A DNA stretch of 64,000 bases from Pseudomarimonas salicorniae (GTDB lineage: Bacteria; Pseudomonadota; Gammaproteobacteria; Xanthomonadales; Xanthomonadaceae). The stretch lies in contig NZ_JALNMH010000002.1 in NCBI RefSeq assembly GCF_023156535.1, forward strand, positions 186,001 through 250,000, written 5' to 3'. Shown one piece after another: positions 54,208 through 64,000 of the stretch. A program made the position numbers and the translations under genes. The notes under the pieces were generated by a model. That model had not been told where the DNA came from. It worked only from the letters and a program-made list of their open reading frames with translations, and did not search any database. How positions within the stretch are numbered: the first letter of the stretch is position 1; every line of letters begins with the position of its first letter.

Positions 54208-55470
54208 TCAGCCGCCCTCGTCCGGATCGGACTCGGCCTCTGGCAGATCTCGGGCCAGCACGGCACCCGCGGCGCCCAGCAGGGTCAGGGCGAGCAGCAC
54301 GCCGGACAGCGAGTACTCGGCCAGCGCCGCGGCCAGGCCGCCAACGATCAGCAGCATCACGCCCATCGCAGAGTTGCTGACCGCGACGTAGTCGCGCCGC
54401 CGCTGGCCCTCGGCGATGTTGACGATCCAGGTCTTGCGCCCGATGCGTACGCCCTGGTGCGCGATCGACAGCACAAAGAAGGCGCCGGGAAGCAGCCACC
54501 ACTGGGCCAGGGCCGGGCTTGCCCAGCGTTCGACGCTAAACACGCCAAGACCGAGCAGGGAGGCCAGTGCCACGCCCCACAGCATGGTCTGCCGACTGGA
54601 CCGGTCCGCCAGCCTGCCCCACAGCGGCCCACCCACCAGGCTGGCGAGTCCGGCGAGCAGGACAAAGCCCAGCCAGCCGCTTTCCACGTCCTTGAGATGA
54701 CGTTGGGCAAGCATCACGTAGTACGGCGCCGAGAGTGCCGAACAGAGCAACAGGGTGCGGGTGATGACGAAGCGCCGCAGTCGCGGGTCCTCACGAAGCA
54801 GGGACAGCCGCCCGAGCCCTGCCGAGCCGCCACCGCCCCCTTCGTCCGCAGGCTCGCGCATCGCCGAGAACAGACCGGCCGCCAGCCACCAGGCCACAGC
54901 GGCACACAGCAGCACCCAAGCCATCGAGCGCAGCCCGTCGCCGCCCCAGATCAATCCGCCGGCGGCGACCACCAGGGTGGCGATCCCACCCGCGCTGGAA
55001 GCCCAGCCGCCCGCGCGGCCGCGGCGATCCTCCGAAACGGTGCGCCCGAGCACGTCCTTGGAGCTCAATGAGCACACGCTGCGCGCCGTGGCAAACAGCG
55101 CCAGCAGCCCGACCAGGGCAAGCCCTGCGGACAGCCCCTCCAACCGCAGCGCGACCAGGGCCATGCCCCCCACGCAGCCCCCCTGCACCACCGAGCCCGC
55201 CACCCATGCCCACTTGCGCCGCCGCATCCGGTCGATCAGTCCGGCCACGGCGACCTGCAGCAGCAGGCTGCCGGCCTCGCGGATCGGCACGAGCATGGCG
55301 ACCAGGAAGGTCGGCGCGCCCAGGGCCGAGCCCAGCCAGCTCAGCGTGGTCTTGGGGTTCATCAGCGCATCGCCGAGCTTGGTCAGCCCATGACTGGCGG
55401 CGTAGACGAAGAAGTTCCGCTTCGTCCCGCTGCCGCCGCCGGGTTCCCGCTTTTCGGTCGATGCCCCCAT
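54208..55470 (-). CDS. MFS transporter
   Basis: 420 residues from ATG 55470; the open frame continues upstream only into repeat DNA. About ten to twelve hydrophobic helices are visible. The DALMNPKTTLSWLGSALGAP start and the loops GLIDRMRRRKW and GRLADRSSRQTM (an MFS motif-A-like basic loop) support a major facilitator. A Gly-rich central loop (EPADEGGGGGSAG) joins the two halves. Substrate unknown. It ends 93 bases before the sensor kinase start. Confidence 0.8.
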   Translation of the reverse strand: MGASTEKREPGGGSGTKRNFFVYAASHGLTKLGDALMNPKTTLSWLGSALGAPTFLVAMLVPIREAGSLLLQVAVAGLIDRMRRRKWAWVAGSVVQGGCVGGMALVALRLEGLSAGLALVGLLALFATARSVCSLSSKDVLGRTVSEDRRGRAGGWASSAGGIATLVVAAGGLIWGGDGLRSMAWVLLCAAVAWWLAAGLFSAMREPADEGGGGGSAGLGRLSLLREDPRLRRFVITRTLLLCSALSAPYYVMLAQRHLKDVESGWLGFVLLAGLASLVGGPLWGRLADRSSRQTMLWGVALASLLGLGVFSVERWASPALAQWWLLPGAFFVLSIAHQGVRIGRKTWIVNIAEGQRRRDYVAVSNSAMGVMLLIVGGLAAALAEYSLSGVLLALTLLGAAGAVLARDLPEAESDPDEGG

Positions 55471-55554
55471 GGCGCCATCATGGTCCGCGTGCGGCGATGC
55501 GGACAAGCAGCCATCCGAATTGTGAAAGTCCGGAACGGGCGCGAACCGGACATT

Positions 55555-55753
55555 CATAGGGTGCGGCTGGCCGCACCGGGCGTACCGTCCGAGCGCCCGT
55601 ATCGGTGCGCCCAAGGCGCACCCTATGAGGCTTCGCTGACGCCCAACGAAGCCCGACTGCAGGAGCGCACATGGGCGCGACCGCGACGCCGCGTATTCAC
55701 TACAGACCGAGGCCAGGGCGAATCTCTGCGGTCGCGGCCATGTCCGCTCCTAC
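55555..55753. repeat. Composite repeat copy 3: palindromes C and B, inverted, without A
   Basis: On this strand C comes first (CATAGGG...CCCTATG, 55555-55627) and B second (55659-55753, again exactly 95 bases; GCAGGAGCGCACATGGGCGC... returning as GTCGCGGCCATGTCCGCTCC). This is the order B-C read on the minus strand, as in copies 1 and 2, but the type A palindrome is missing. The bases left of C (GGGCGCGAACCGGACATTCA) match the right flank of the other copies in reverse. The rest of the gap, to 55889, holds nothing recognisable. Confidence 0.87.
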
Positions 55754-55889
55754 GAAGAGCCCGCCCGACCGGGTTCGGTGGCGAATGTCCGATTCGCGCC
55801 CGTTCCCTCTCTTCGCTGCTTCGAATCCGGCTTTCAGGCACTAAGTCCCGTGCGGCGAGCCCTACCGACCGACGCTCCCCCCACCCGAA

Positions 55890-57872
55890 TCAACCCATCA
55901 CCTCAAGGAAGCGCAGGTGGCGCTGGTACTGGTCGAGGACGTCATTGATCAGATCCTCGCGGCGCCAGCCCATGACGTCGTAATCCTGCCCGCCTTCGCG
56001 CAGATGAACCTCAGCCCGGAAGTACTGCAGGGCGCCGGCTCGGTCGGGCTTGACGTCGCGCAGGGTGAAGGCGACCGGCTGGTAGGGGCGCGGACGCACC
56101 GAGTAGAAGAACCGGTGGTTGCCGGGCGGGCCGACCTCGATCCAGACCCGGCCATCCTCGCCGCGCCCCAGTTCGGCCGGATGCCCTTGGGCCGCCAGTT
56201 CATCTCCGACCATCGAGAGCGCCGGCTGCACGGTACCCTCAAGGAACTCGATCACCTGCTGACGGCTCGGATGGGACACCATGCCGACCAGCCGCTGCTG
56301 CCAGCCGAGTGCCGCATGCGGGCCGCGTGGCTCGACCCGCGCACGCCCGAGGCTGACCCGCTTCATCGCCTCGATGCGCAGGGCGCGGACCAGGCCCCAG
56401 CACATCAGAACCATGACCACGGTGAACGGAAGCGCGCTGGCGATGGTAGCCGTCTGGAGGGCGGACAGACCGCCGGCCAGCAGGAGTACCGCGGCGATCA
56501 GACCCTCCAGTACGGCCCAGAAGATGCGCTGCCAGAGCGGCGAATCCTCGGCACCGCCCGAGGTCAGCATGTCGACCACCAGCGAGCCGGAGTCGGACGA
56601 GGTGACGAAGAACGTGATCACCAGCACCGTGGCGACCAGGGAGACGATGCCTGACAGCGGCAGGTACTCGAGGAACTTGAACAGCGCCACCGAGCTGTCC
56701 GCGGCGACCGCGTCGGCGAGGTCGGTCAGGCCGCGCTCCATCAGCATGTGCAGGGCGGTGTCGCCGAAGAAGGTCATCCAGGCGAAGGTGAAGCCCATCG
56801 GCACCAGCAACACGCCGATGACGAACTCCCGGATGGTCCGCCCGCGCGAGACCCGGGCGATGAACATGCCGACGAAGGGCGACCAGGCAATCCACCAGCC
56901 CCAGTAGAACAGCGTCCAACCGCCGATCCAGCCGCTCGGCTGGTAGGCGTAGAGGTTGAAGGTCAGTTCGACCAGGCTGGACAGGTACATGCCGGTGTTC
57001 TGGACCAGGGTCTGCAGCAGGAAGATGGTCGGCCCGGCGACCAGCACAAACACCAGCAGCGCCACGGCCAGGATCATGTTCAGCTCGGAGATCCGGCGGA
57101 TGCCGCCGTCGAGGCCGAGTCCCACCGACAGCGTGGCGATGGCAGTGATGCCGGCGATCAGCGCGACCTGCACGCCGATACCCACCGGCACCCCGAACAG
57201 ATAGTTCAGGCCGGCATTGACCTGGATCACCCCGAACCCCAGGGACGTGGCGACGCCGAACAGAGTGCCCAGCACGGCGAAGACGTCGACAGCGTGGCCG
57301 ATCGGTCCATGGATGCGCTCACCGATCAGCGGGTAGAACGCCGAGCGGATGGTCAGCGGCAGATCATGACGGAAGGCAAAGTAGGCCAGCGACAGCGCGA
57401 CCACGGCGTAGATCGCCCAGGCGTGGATGCCCCAGTGGAAGAAGGTGATGCGCATGGCCTGCCGGGCCGCCTCGACGCTGCCCGCCTCGCCCACCGGCGG
57501 GCTGGTGAAATGCATCACCGGCTCGGCCACGCCGAAGAACATCAGGCCGATGCCCATGCCGGCGGAGAACAGCATGGCGAACCACGAGCCGTAGCTGTAG
57601 TCGGGCTCGCTGTGGTCGCGACCGAGCTTGATCCGACCGTAGCCGGAGAAGGCAAGCACCACCACGAAGACCAGGAAGCCGGCGACCGCCAGCACGTAGA
57701 ACCAGCCTGCCGACTCGACGACCCAGGCCTGCACCGCCTTGAACAGGGCTTCCGAGGCTTCGGGCGCGGCGACGGTGTAGCCGAGGAAGGCCACCATCAG
57801 GATGACCGATGCGATGAACACCGGCGGATTGATCTTGTACCAGCTGGCCTTGGCGTCGCTGGGCTGGCTCAT
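55890..57872 (-). CDS. betT: BCCT-family choline/betaine transporter (BetT-like)
   Basis: 660 residues. Twelve helices with the BCCT hallmarks GMGIGLMFFGVAEPVMHF and the substrate-site segment FYWGWWIAWSPFVGMFIARV. A long C-terminal cytoplasmic domain (about 500-660), typical of proton-coupled BetT choline carriers and used for osmosensing, is present. It would import choline or a related betaine at high osmolarity. The ATG at 57872 has AAGGGGAG upstream. No bet dehydrogenase genes are in view, so glycine betaine synthesis from this locus is not shown. Confidence 0.9.
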   Translation of the reverse strand: MSQPSDAKASWYKINPPVFIASVILMVAFLGYTVAAPEASEALFKAVQAWVVESAGWFYVLAVAGFLVFVVVLAFSGYGRIKLGRDHSEPDYSYGSWFAMLFSAGMGIGLMFFGVAEPVMHFTSPPVGEAGSVEAARQAMRITFFHWGIHAWAIYAVVALSLAYFAFRHDLPLTIRSAFYPLIGERIHGPIGHAVDVFAVLGTLFGVATSLGFGVIQVNAGLNYLFGVPVGIGVQVALIAGITAIATLSVGLGLDGGIRRISELNMILAVALLVFVLVAGPTIFLLQTLVQNTGMYLSSLVELTFNLYAYQPSGWIGGWTLFYWGWWIAWSPFVGMFIARVSRGRTIREFVIGVLLVPMGFTFAWMTFFGDTALHMLMERGLTDLADAVAADSSVALFKFLEYLPLSGIVSLVATVLVITFFVTSSDSGSLVVDMLTSGGAEDSPLWQRIFWAVLEGLIAAVLLLAGGLSALQTATIASALPFTVVMVLMCWGLVRALRIEAMKRVSLGRARVEPRGPHAALGWQQRLVGMVSHPSRQQVIEFLEGTVQPALSMVGDELAAQGHPAELGRGEDGRVWIEVGPPGNHRFFYSVRPRPYQPVAFTLRDVKPDRAGALQYFRAEVHLREGGQDYDVMGWRREDLINDVLDQYQRHLRFLEVMG

Positions 57873-57920
57873 GGCAGCTCCCCTTGGAAGCGCGCCCCCG
57901 CAGCAGGGGGACGTCGCGGG

Positions 57921-59000
57921 TCAGAAGTAGAAACCGAAGTTGATGTTCAGCCGCGAGCGCCAGCGGGCGCCGCCGGGGTCGTCGATTCCGATCCCCGGCC
58001 CGCCGATGAACCACATGTTGTAGCCGGCGATCCAGTCGACGTAGGTGAACATCGGGCCGCGGCCGATGCTGCAGCCGGTCACGTTCTGCCAGGAGTCGCG
58101 GCGGCCGGCGCCGGAGACCTGGGTCGTGCTGAGGTTGTTGTAGCAGGTGAGGCTGTCGAGCCAGGCCGGCGTCGGCAGGCTGCGGACGACATTGGCGCTC
58201 AGCACCTGGGCCTCGCTCGCCGCCTCGAACGGAAAGGCGAAGGCCGACAGGGCGATACGCTGGCCGGGCACGTCGTAGCGGTAGGCCGCCCACTGGCCCT
58301 CGAAGGTCCAGGCATCGCGTTTCCATCGGGCGTGCAGGGCGAGCCCCAGGTGGTCATGCTCGCGGCCGTCGACGTCGTTCTCGACCCGTCCGGCGAAGGC
58401 CGAAACGCCCCACTCCCGGCTTTCGTCGCCGTCCTCGTGCAGGCTCGCCCGACGCAGCACCACCCGCTCACGCTCGCGGTAGGGCAAGGCGCTGGTCTCG
58501 GCGACATCGAAGGAATAGCGGTCGAAGCGACTGCCGTCGCCATACTCGTCGGCGAAGAACAGCCCGGCATGCCAGCGCACCGCCTCGTCCCCGCGCTCCC
58601 AGACCAGGCCCAGGTCGTAATCGTCCTCGATGCCGAGGTAATAGCCCGAGCCGAACCAGAAGCTCTGCGAGGCATAGGGCAACAGGCCGAAGGGCACCTG
58701 CTGCACACCGGCGCGCAGCTGGCCGACGTCGTCGAAGCGGTAGCCAACCCAGGCGTGATGGATCGCCTCGAAATCGTTGTAGAAGCGGTACTGCGCCGAG
58801 TAGCTCAGCGCGCCGCGCTGGCCTCGGCTGTCGAGCCGGAACAGCTCGAGGTTGGTGCTGCCCTCGCCCTTGGTCGGGCCGTAGTCGCGCCAGGCGTGGT
58901 TGATGCGGATCGCGCCGCCGAAATGGAAACTGTCCTCGGCGCCGACGGGAACGGCGGGGACCAGGCCGAGCAGGATGGCTATGGCGATCCGGCACTGCAT
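57921..59000 (-). CDS. Porin-like outer membrane protein
   Basis: 359 residues from ATG 59000; an in-frame ATG at 59054 is less likely, since the signal peptide begins at MQCRIAIAILLGLVPAVPVG. The mature protein is made of alternating polar and aromatic strands (FHFGGAIRINHAWRDYG, YSAQYRFYNDFEAIHHAWVG, TFEGQWAAYRYDVPG) and ends in NINFGFYF, a C-terminal Phe as expected for BAM-assembled barrels. It resembles phosphate-selective-type porins. Its stop is 48 bases before betT on the same strand, which suggests passage of osmolytes; that is inference. Confidence 0.78.
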   Translation of the reverse strand: MQCRIAIAILLGLVPAVPVGAEDSFHFGGAIRINHAWRDYGPTKGEGSTNLELFRLDSRGQRGALSYSAQYRFYNDFEAIHHAWVGYRFDDVGQLRAGVQQVPFGLLPYASQSFWFGSGYYLGIEDDYDLGLVWERGDEAVRWHAGLFFADEYGDGSRFDRYSFDVAETSALPYRERERVVLRRASLHEDGDESREWGVSAFAGRVENDVDGREHDHLGLALHARWKRDAWTFEGQWAAYRYDVPGQRIALSAFAFPFEAASEAQVLSANVVRSLPTPAWLDSLTCYNNLSTTQVSGAGRRDSWQNVTGCSIGRGPMFTYVDWIAGYNMWFIGGPGIGIDDPGGARWRSRLNINFGFYF

Positions 59001-59083
59001 GCGGCCGATGCTAGCACCCTGCCTGCGCGCAAGCATGAATCGTGCTAGTTTCAAGGAGAACGCCGCGCCCTCGGTGAACCCTT

Positions 59084-60334
59084 ATGTTGGGACTCCTGCT
59101 GCCGGTCGCCGCCCTGATGCTCGGCCTTGCCCTGCTGGTCACCGGCAGCGGCCTGCTGGGCAGCCTGCTGGCATTGCGCGGCGCGCTGGAAGGCTTCGAT
59201 GCGGCGACCCTCGGCTGGATCATGTCGGCCTACTTCCTCGGCTTCGTCGCCGGCACCTGGCTGGCGCCGCCGCTGGCGGCCCGGCTCGGCCATATCCGCA
59301 GCTTCTCGTTCTGCGCGGCCGCGGCCAGCGCCGCCGTGCTGCTGCACCCGATCCTGGTCGACCCGTTTGCATGGGCCGTGCTGCGCTTCGTCACCGGTGC
59401 CGCCCTGGTCTGCCTGTATGCGGTGATCGAGAGTTGGCTAGGCGCCCAGGGCAGCCCGGAGCAGCGCGGCCAGCTGTTCGCCGGCTACATGATGGTCAAC
59501 CTGCTCTCCCTGGCCCTCGGGCAGGCCCTGCTGCCGCTGGGTCCGATCGAGGGCTTCGCGCTGTTCTCGCTCGTCGCCCTGCTGACCTGCGTCGCGCTGA
59601 TGCCGGTGACCTGGACGCGCCTGCCGCAGCCGCCGCTCAGCGCGCCGCAGCCGCTGCCGCTGGGCCAGCTCTGGCAGCAGGCCCCCTCGGCCGCGGCCAC
59701 GGCCCTGCTCTCCGGCGTGGTGATGGGCGCCTTCTGGGGCCTGATGCCGGTGTTCGCCAACGCCACCGGTCTCGACGCCGGCGGCGTGGCCGAGGTCATG
59801 GCCATCACCATCCTCGGCGGCGCCCTGCTGCAGTGGCCGCTCGGCCGGGTCTCCGACCGGATTGACCGACGCCAGATGCTCGCCGTGCTGGCCCTTTTCG
59901 GCGGCGTGATCGCGGTGCTGCTCGCCCTGCTTCACGACCACCCGCTGCTTCGCGGCGGACTCCTGTTCGCCTATGGCGGCCTCGCCTTCACCCTCTATCC
60001 GGTGGCGGTCGCCCACCTGATGGACCGCCTCGAACCCGGTCAGCTGCTGGCCGGCAGCGGCCGGGTCCTGCTGCTGTACGGGGTGGGCGCCACCCTCGGC
60101 CCGCTGCTGGCCGGCAGTCTGATGAGCCGCTTCGGCGCGGCCAGCCTGTTCGCGCTGTCGGCCACGGTGCTGGTCGCGCTCGGACTGTTCGTCGCTTGGC
60201 GCCTGCGCCAGCGCGCCCGCGCCACGGATCATCCCGGGCACTTCCTGCCCATGGTCCGGACCTCGGGCACGGCCCTCGAGATGATCCCGGAGCCCGAGCC
60301 CGGGGCCGAGGGCGCGCCTCCCGCAAGGATGTGA
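59084..60334 (+). CDS. MFS transporter (YcaD-like)
   Basis: 416 residues, twelve helices. The first half has GWIMSAYFLGFVAGTWLAPP and LVCLYAVIESWLGAQGSPEQRGQLFAGYMMV, the second GRVSDRIDRRQML, a motif-A loop. The family resembles YcaD-type major facilitators, whose substrates are mostly undefined. It is divergent from the outer-membrane protein gene, sharing an 83-base promoter region, and ends 53 bases before the glycine riboswitch. Confidence 0.85.
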   Translation: MLGLLLPVAALMLGLALLVTGSGLLGSLLALRGALEGFDAATLGWIMSAYFLGFVAGTWLAPPLAARLGHIRSFSFCAAAASAAVLLHPILVDPFAWAVLRFVTGAALVCLYAVIESWLGAQGSPEQRGQLFAGYMMVNLLSLALGQALLPLGPIEGFALFSLVALLTCVALMPVTWTRLPQPPLSAPQPLPLGQLWQQAPSAAATALLSGVVMGAFWGLMPVFANATGLDAGGVAEVMAITILGGALLQWPLGRVSDRIDRRQMLAVLALFGGVIAVLLALLHDHPLLRGGLLFAYGGLAFTLYPVAVAHLMDRLEPGQLLAGSGRVLLLYGVGATLGPLLAGSLMSRFGAASLFALSATVLVALGLFVAWRLRQRARATDHPGHFLPMVRTSGTALEMIPEPEPGAEGAPPARM

Positions 60335-60387
60335 CGACGGCTTCAACCGTCGCCACCTGCCTCGGATATAATCGCGCTGCTCAATGT

Positions 60388-60555
60388 TCGTGGCGGGAGA
60401 AGTGGCGTCAGCCACTGCCGAAGGCGCAATCCCCGAAATCGCTCAGGCCCCCGTACCGCCGCGCGCGAGCAACTCTGGAGAGACCGGTTCATTCCGGCGC
60501 CGAAGGGGCACGCGGTCGCAAGACCCAAACTCTCAGGCAAAAGGACAGAGGGGGC
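60388..60555 (+). promoter_or_regulatory. Tandem glycine riboswitch upstream of gcvP
   Basis: Two aptamer-like modules stand in a row. The first has GGCGGGAGA, then GCCGAAGGCGCAAT, then CGCTCAGGC. The second, from about 60472, has CTCTGGAGAGACC, GCGCCGAAGGGGCA and AAACTCTCAGGCAAAAGGAC. These match the conserved core of the glycine riboswitch. Such elements usually switch gcv genes on when glycine is plentiful, and gcvP follows. The end points are approximate. Confidence 0.92.
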
Positions 60556-60583
60556 GAGCAGGGCTTTCGAGCAGCACAGCTGC

Positions 60584-60690
60584 GAGCCTGCGAGCGACCA
60601 TCGGCATGCAGGCCGATGGGCCGGGCGCATGGTTCGAACTGCCGCGACTCGAGCCTGCGGGCGCCAACCGGCATGCAGGCCGGTTGGCCG
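60584..60690 (+). repeat. Two tandem covarying hairpins in the gcvP leader
   Basis: A unit starting GAGCCTGCG repeats after 67 bases (60584 and 60651). Each copy folds into a hairpin with the same loop, CATGCAGG. The stems are CCATCGG/CCGATGG (60598-60604 with 60613-60619) and GCCAACCGG/CCGGTTGGC (60663-60671 with 60680-60688). The bases that differ between copies change in pairs and keep the stems. They lie between the riboswitch and gcvP, without a U-tract. Confidence 0.75.
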
Positions 60691-60835
60691 GGTGGTACGC
60701 CGCGCGCAGACATCAGTCGAAGCCGGCCGTCGAGCGTTTGCGATACGACGCTTGATACACCTTCGGCCAGCCGCGCGTCCCAGTTGCGCCCGCGCTGCCG
60801 CCGCGATGCCCCCCCTCCTCCCAGAGCCCGCCTCC

Positions 60836-63694
<2,859 letters not shown>

Positions 63695-63723
63695 GGATAG
63701 CCCGCCCCAACAGGGATGTGCCC

Positions 63724-63754
63724 GACGCCCCGGTTCGCCGGGGCGTCGTCTTTT
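63724..63754 (+). terminator. Intrinsic terminator of gcvP
   Basis: A perfect ten-base-pair stem GACGCCCCGG / CCGGGGCGTC with a TTCG tetraloop (63734-63737), followed by GTCTTTT. It begins 30 bases after the gcvP stop. Confidence 0.93.
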
Positions 63755-64000
63755 GTGGACCCCGTAAGGCGCCGAGTTGGGGGGGAAACTTCGGGCGCAT
63801 TTTTGCCCTTCGCCCTGGCCGGCGAATGGGGCCTTTGTTCTGTATCCAGAGCCGGATCAAGATCAACATCAAGGGCGTTTCGAACCGTCCTTCGGCCGGC
63901 CCGAGTCACTTCTCTTTGCGTGCCCAAAGAGAAGTAACCAAGAGAAAGGGCACCCCGGTCAGGCGCCTTCCGGGCTTCCTGCCCTCCAGGTACGCGTGCG
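63755..64000. other. Intergenic DNA with a probable dispersed repeat at the window edge
   Basis: No gene is recognised. From about 63905 the sequence contains an inverted pair, CTTCTCTTTG...CAAAGAGAAG (about 63908-63935), followed by AACCAAGAGAAAGGGCACCC. From memory, similar blocks recur many times in Lysobacterales and some Pseudomonas genomes and often produce spurious short reading frames. Only one copy is seen in this window. Confidence 0.45.

Noticed and set aside
63716-63937. A 73-codon frame after gcvP
   Set aside because: It starts inside the gcvP terminator and runs into the probable dispersed repeat.

Overview
This is a GC-rich chromosomal window from a gammaproteobacterium, most likely of the Lysobacterales (Xanthomonadales). 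The placement is an inference. It rests on the suf operon led by an Rrf2-type SUF regulator, the lipid-A modification cluster, the REP-type palindromes and the base composition. No tool was run. I saw no tRNA, rRNA, insertion sequence, prophage or CRISPR array.

Layout. 0-4.5 kb (+): the end of an unseen gene, then a coupled operon of an AAA ATPase, a membrane coiled-coil protein and a membrane-anchored solute-binding/OmpA fusion. 4.6-10.9 kb: a secreted RidA-like protein and an envelope (lipid A) modification cluster. That cluster holds an ArnT-like glycosyltransferase, a wrecked eptA of which only the two ends survive, an OmpR-type regulator with its kinase, an ArnC-like glycosyltransferase and a LAB_N membrane protein. 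11.5-15 kb (-): a LacI-family repressor and a PAS hybrid kinase. 15-23 kb (-): regulator-sufB-orf-sufC-sufD-sufS followed by a small membrane protein, a GNAT enzyme, a Rieske ferredoxin and a protein resembling RelA/SpoT synthetases. 52-60 kb: a sensor kinase, two MFS proteins, a BetT-type betaine/choline transporter and an outer-membrane protein. 60.4-63.7 kb (+): a glycine riboswitch, a pair of covarying hairpins, gcvP and its terminator.

The most striking part is 24.4-51.8 kb. Here 11 paralogous inner-membrane proteins (three predicted helices, a TolB-N/FlgO-like COG5616 domain, then TPRs; called P-A to P-K in transcription order) and five DUF6090-like single-span proteins (D1-D5, numbered left to right) lie on one strand. 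Almost every junction is an ATGA overlap or a gap of 1-3 bases. The first block is nine P genes, a coupled micro-ORF and two D genes. An SDR dehydrogenase and an SMP-30-like lipoprotein follow. The second block is a fused gene scar, D3, P-J, D2, D1 and P-K. Predicted topology puts the TolB-like/TPR parts and the D domains in the periplasm. Seven P proteins end in a two-cysteine tail. I infer an envelope-located multiprotein system grown by tandem duplication; its function is unknown to me.

Six type-A REP palindromes, and three copies of a longer composite repeat, sit between genes outside the paralog array. Two of the REPs lie inside the suf operon.
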